Program-made: the position numbers and the translations under genes | The notes under the pieces: model-generated | Told to the model about the DNA's origin: nothing | Seen by the model: the letters and a program-made list of their open reading frames with translations, nothing else | Database searches by the model: none | In this document: one piece after another, positions 63,916-64,000 of the stretch | Layout: each line of letters begins with the position of its first letter | Position numbering within the stretch: the first letter of the stretch is position 1 | DNA from: Cylindrospermum sp. FACHB-282 | Lineage (GTDB): Bacteria > Cyanobacteriota > Cyanobacteriia > Cyanobacteriales > Nostocaceae | Length of the DNA stretch: 64,000 bases | Direction of reading: 5' to 3' | Assembly (NCBI RefSeq): GCF_014697195.1 | Contig: NZ_JACJRJ010000015.1 | Span: 57,700 to 121,699, forward strand

Positions 63916-64000
63916 ATTTAAAGATTAAAAAATGTAATTAAGTGTATCAAATTATTTTTATAAGCCTTACTGCACTTGACATGTAAGGAATATTTATTGT

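Overview
The window comes from a cyanobacterium, most likely a filamentous heterocyst-forming type (Nostoc/Anabaena/Tolypothrix-like). The evidence is: NdhB of the photosynthetic NDH-1 complex, light-independent protochlorophyllide reductase ChlB, the Rubisco accumulation factor Raf1, a MenG/UbiE methyltransferase, a broken high-light-inducible gene, frequent GCGATCGC (HIP1-type) octamers, and short tandem heptamer repeats of the kind known from heterocystous cyanobacteria. No rRNA, tRNA or CRISPR array was recognised.

Layout. 1-24 kb is mostly housekeeping: the end of a histidine kinase, ndhB, topA, a 45-residue ORF plus aroQ, a degenerate ADP-ribosylglycohydrolase-like gene, a 7TM-HD phosphodiesterase, a Uma2 nuclease-like gene, a DUF445 membrane protein, menG, a receiver-GAF regulator, raf1, a GT39-type glycosyltransferase, a UvrD-like helicase, a lipoprotein with an internal duplication, and rpmI-rplT. 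24-31 kb holds a solute-binding protein, a TPR protein, a copper amine oxidase, a heme catalase with a large upstream palindrome, a TnpB-only IS element and a Phd/RelE toxin-antitoxin pair with a clear operator. 31.5-40 kb contains chlB and then an AT-rich accessory stretch: a complete RNase III, a second Phd-type antitoxin with an unknown partner, four and a quarter copies of a 145-bp repeat, and a 1042-residue CyRepA1-type plasmid replication protein.

40-49 kb has a VanX-type dipeptidase, a 14-repeat-scale TPR protein, a Septu-like (PtuA/PtuB) ATPase-HNH pair whose HNH gene is split by an in-frame stop, a D-lactate dehydrogenase family gene, an ATP-dependent DNA ligase-like gene and a stand-alone SIR2-like protein. 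49-58 kb holds small cyanobacterial proteins, a divergent response regulator/CHASE3-type kinase pair, an M50 peptidase, a zinc-ribbon/FHA protein, pgl, an MlaE permease, rph and an adenylate kinase.

58.7-64 kb includes a BtuR-like protein with a lost Walker A motif, an intact dCTP deaminase next to a deaminase-fold paralogue that lacks the catalytic residues and gained a membrane tail, and, facing them, an MtrA-like/thymidylate-synthase fusion. A doubly frameshifted high-light-inducible gene, a thioredoxin-like protein and a truncated glycosyltransferase close the window.

The best candidates for under-described biology are the dCTP-deaminase pair with the facing thymidylate-synthase fusion, the split Septu-like operon near SIR2 and ligase genes, the CyRepA1 gene with its flanking repeats, and the small RHH-bearing IS605-like element at 13.5-14.05 kb. 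Functions are inferred by reading motifs; no database search was possible.
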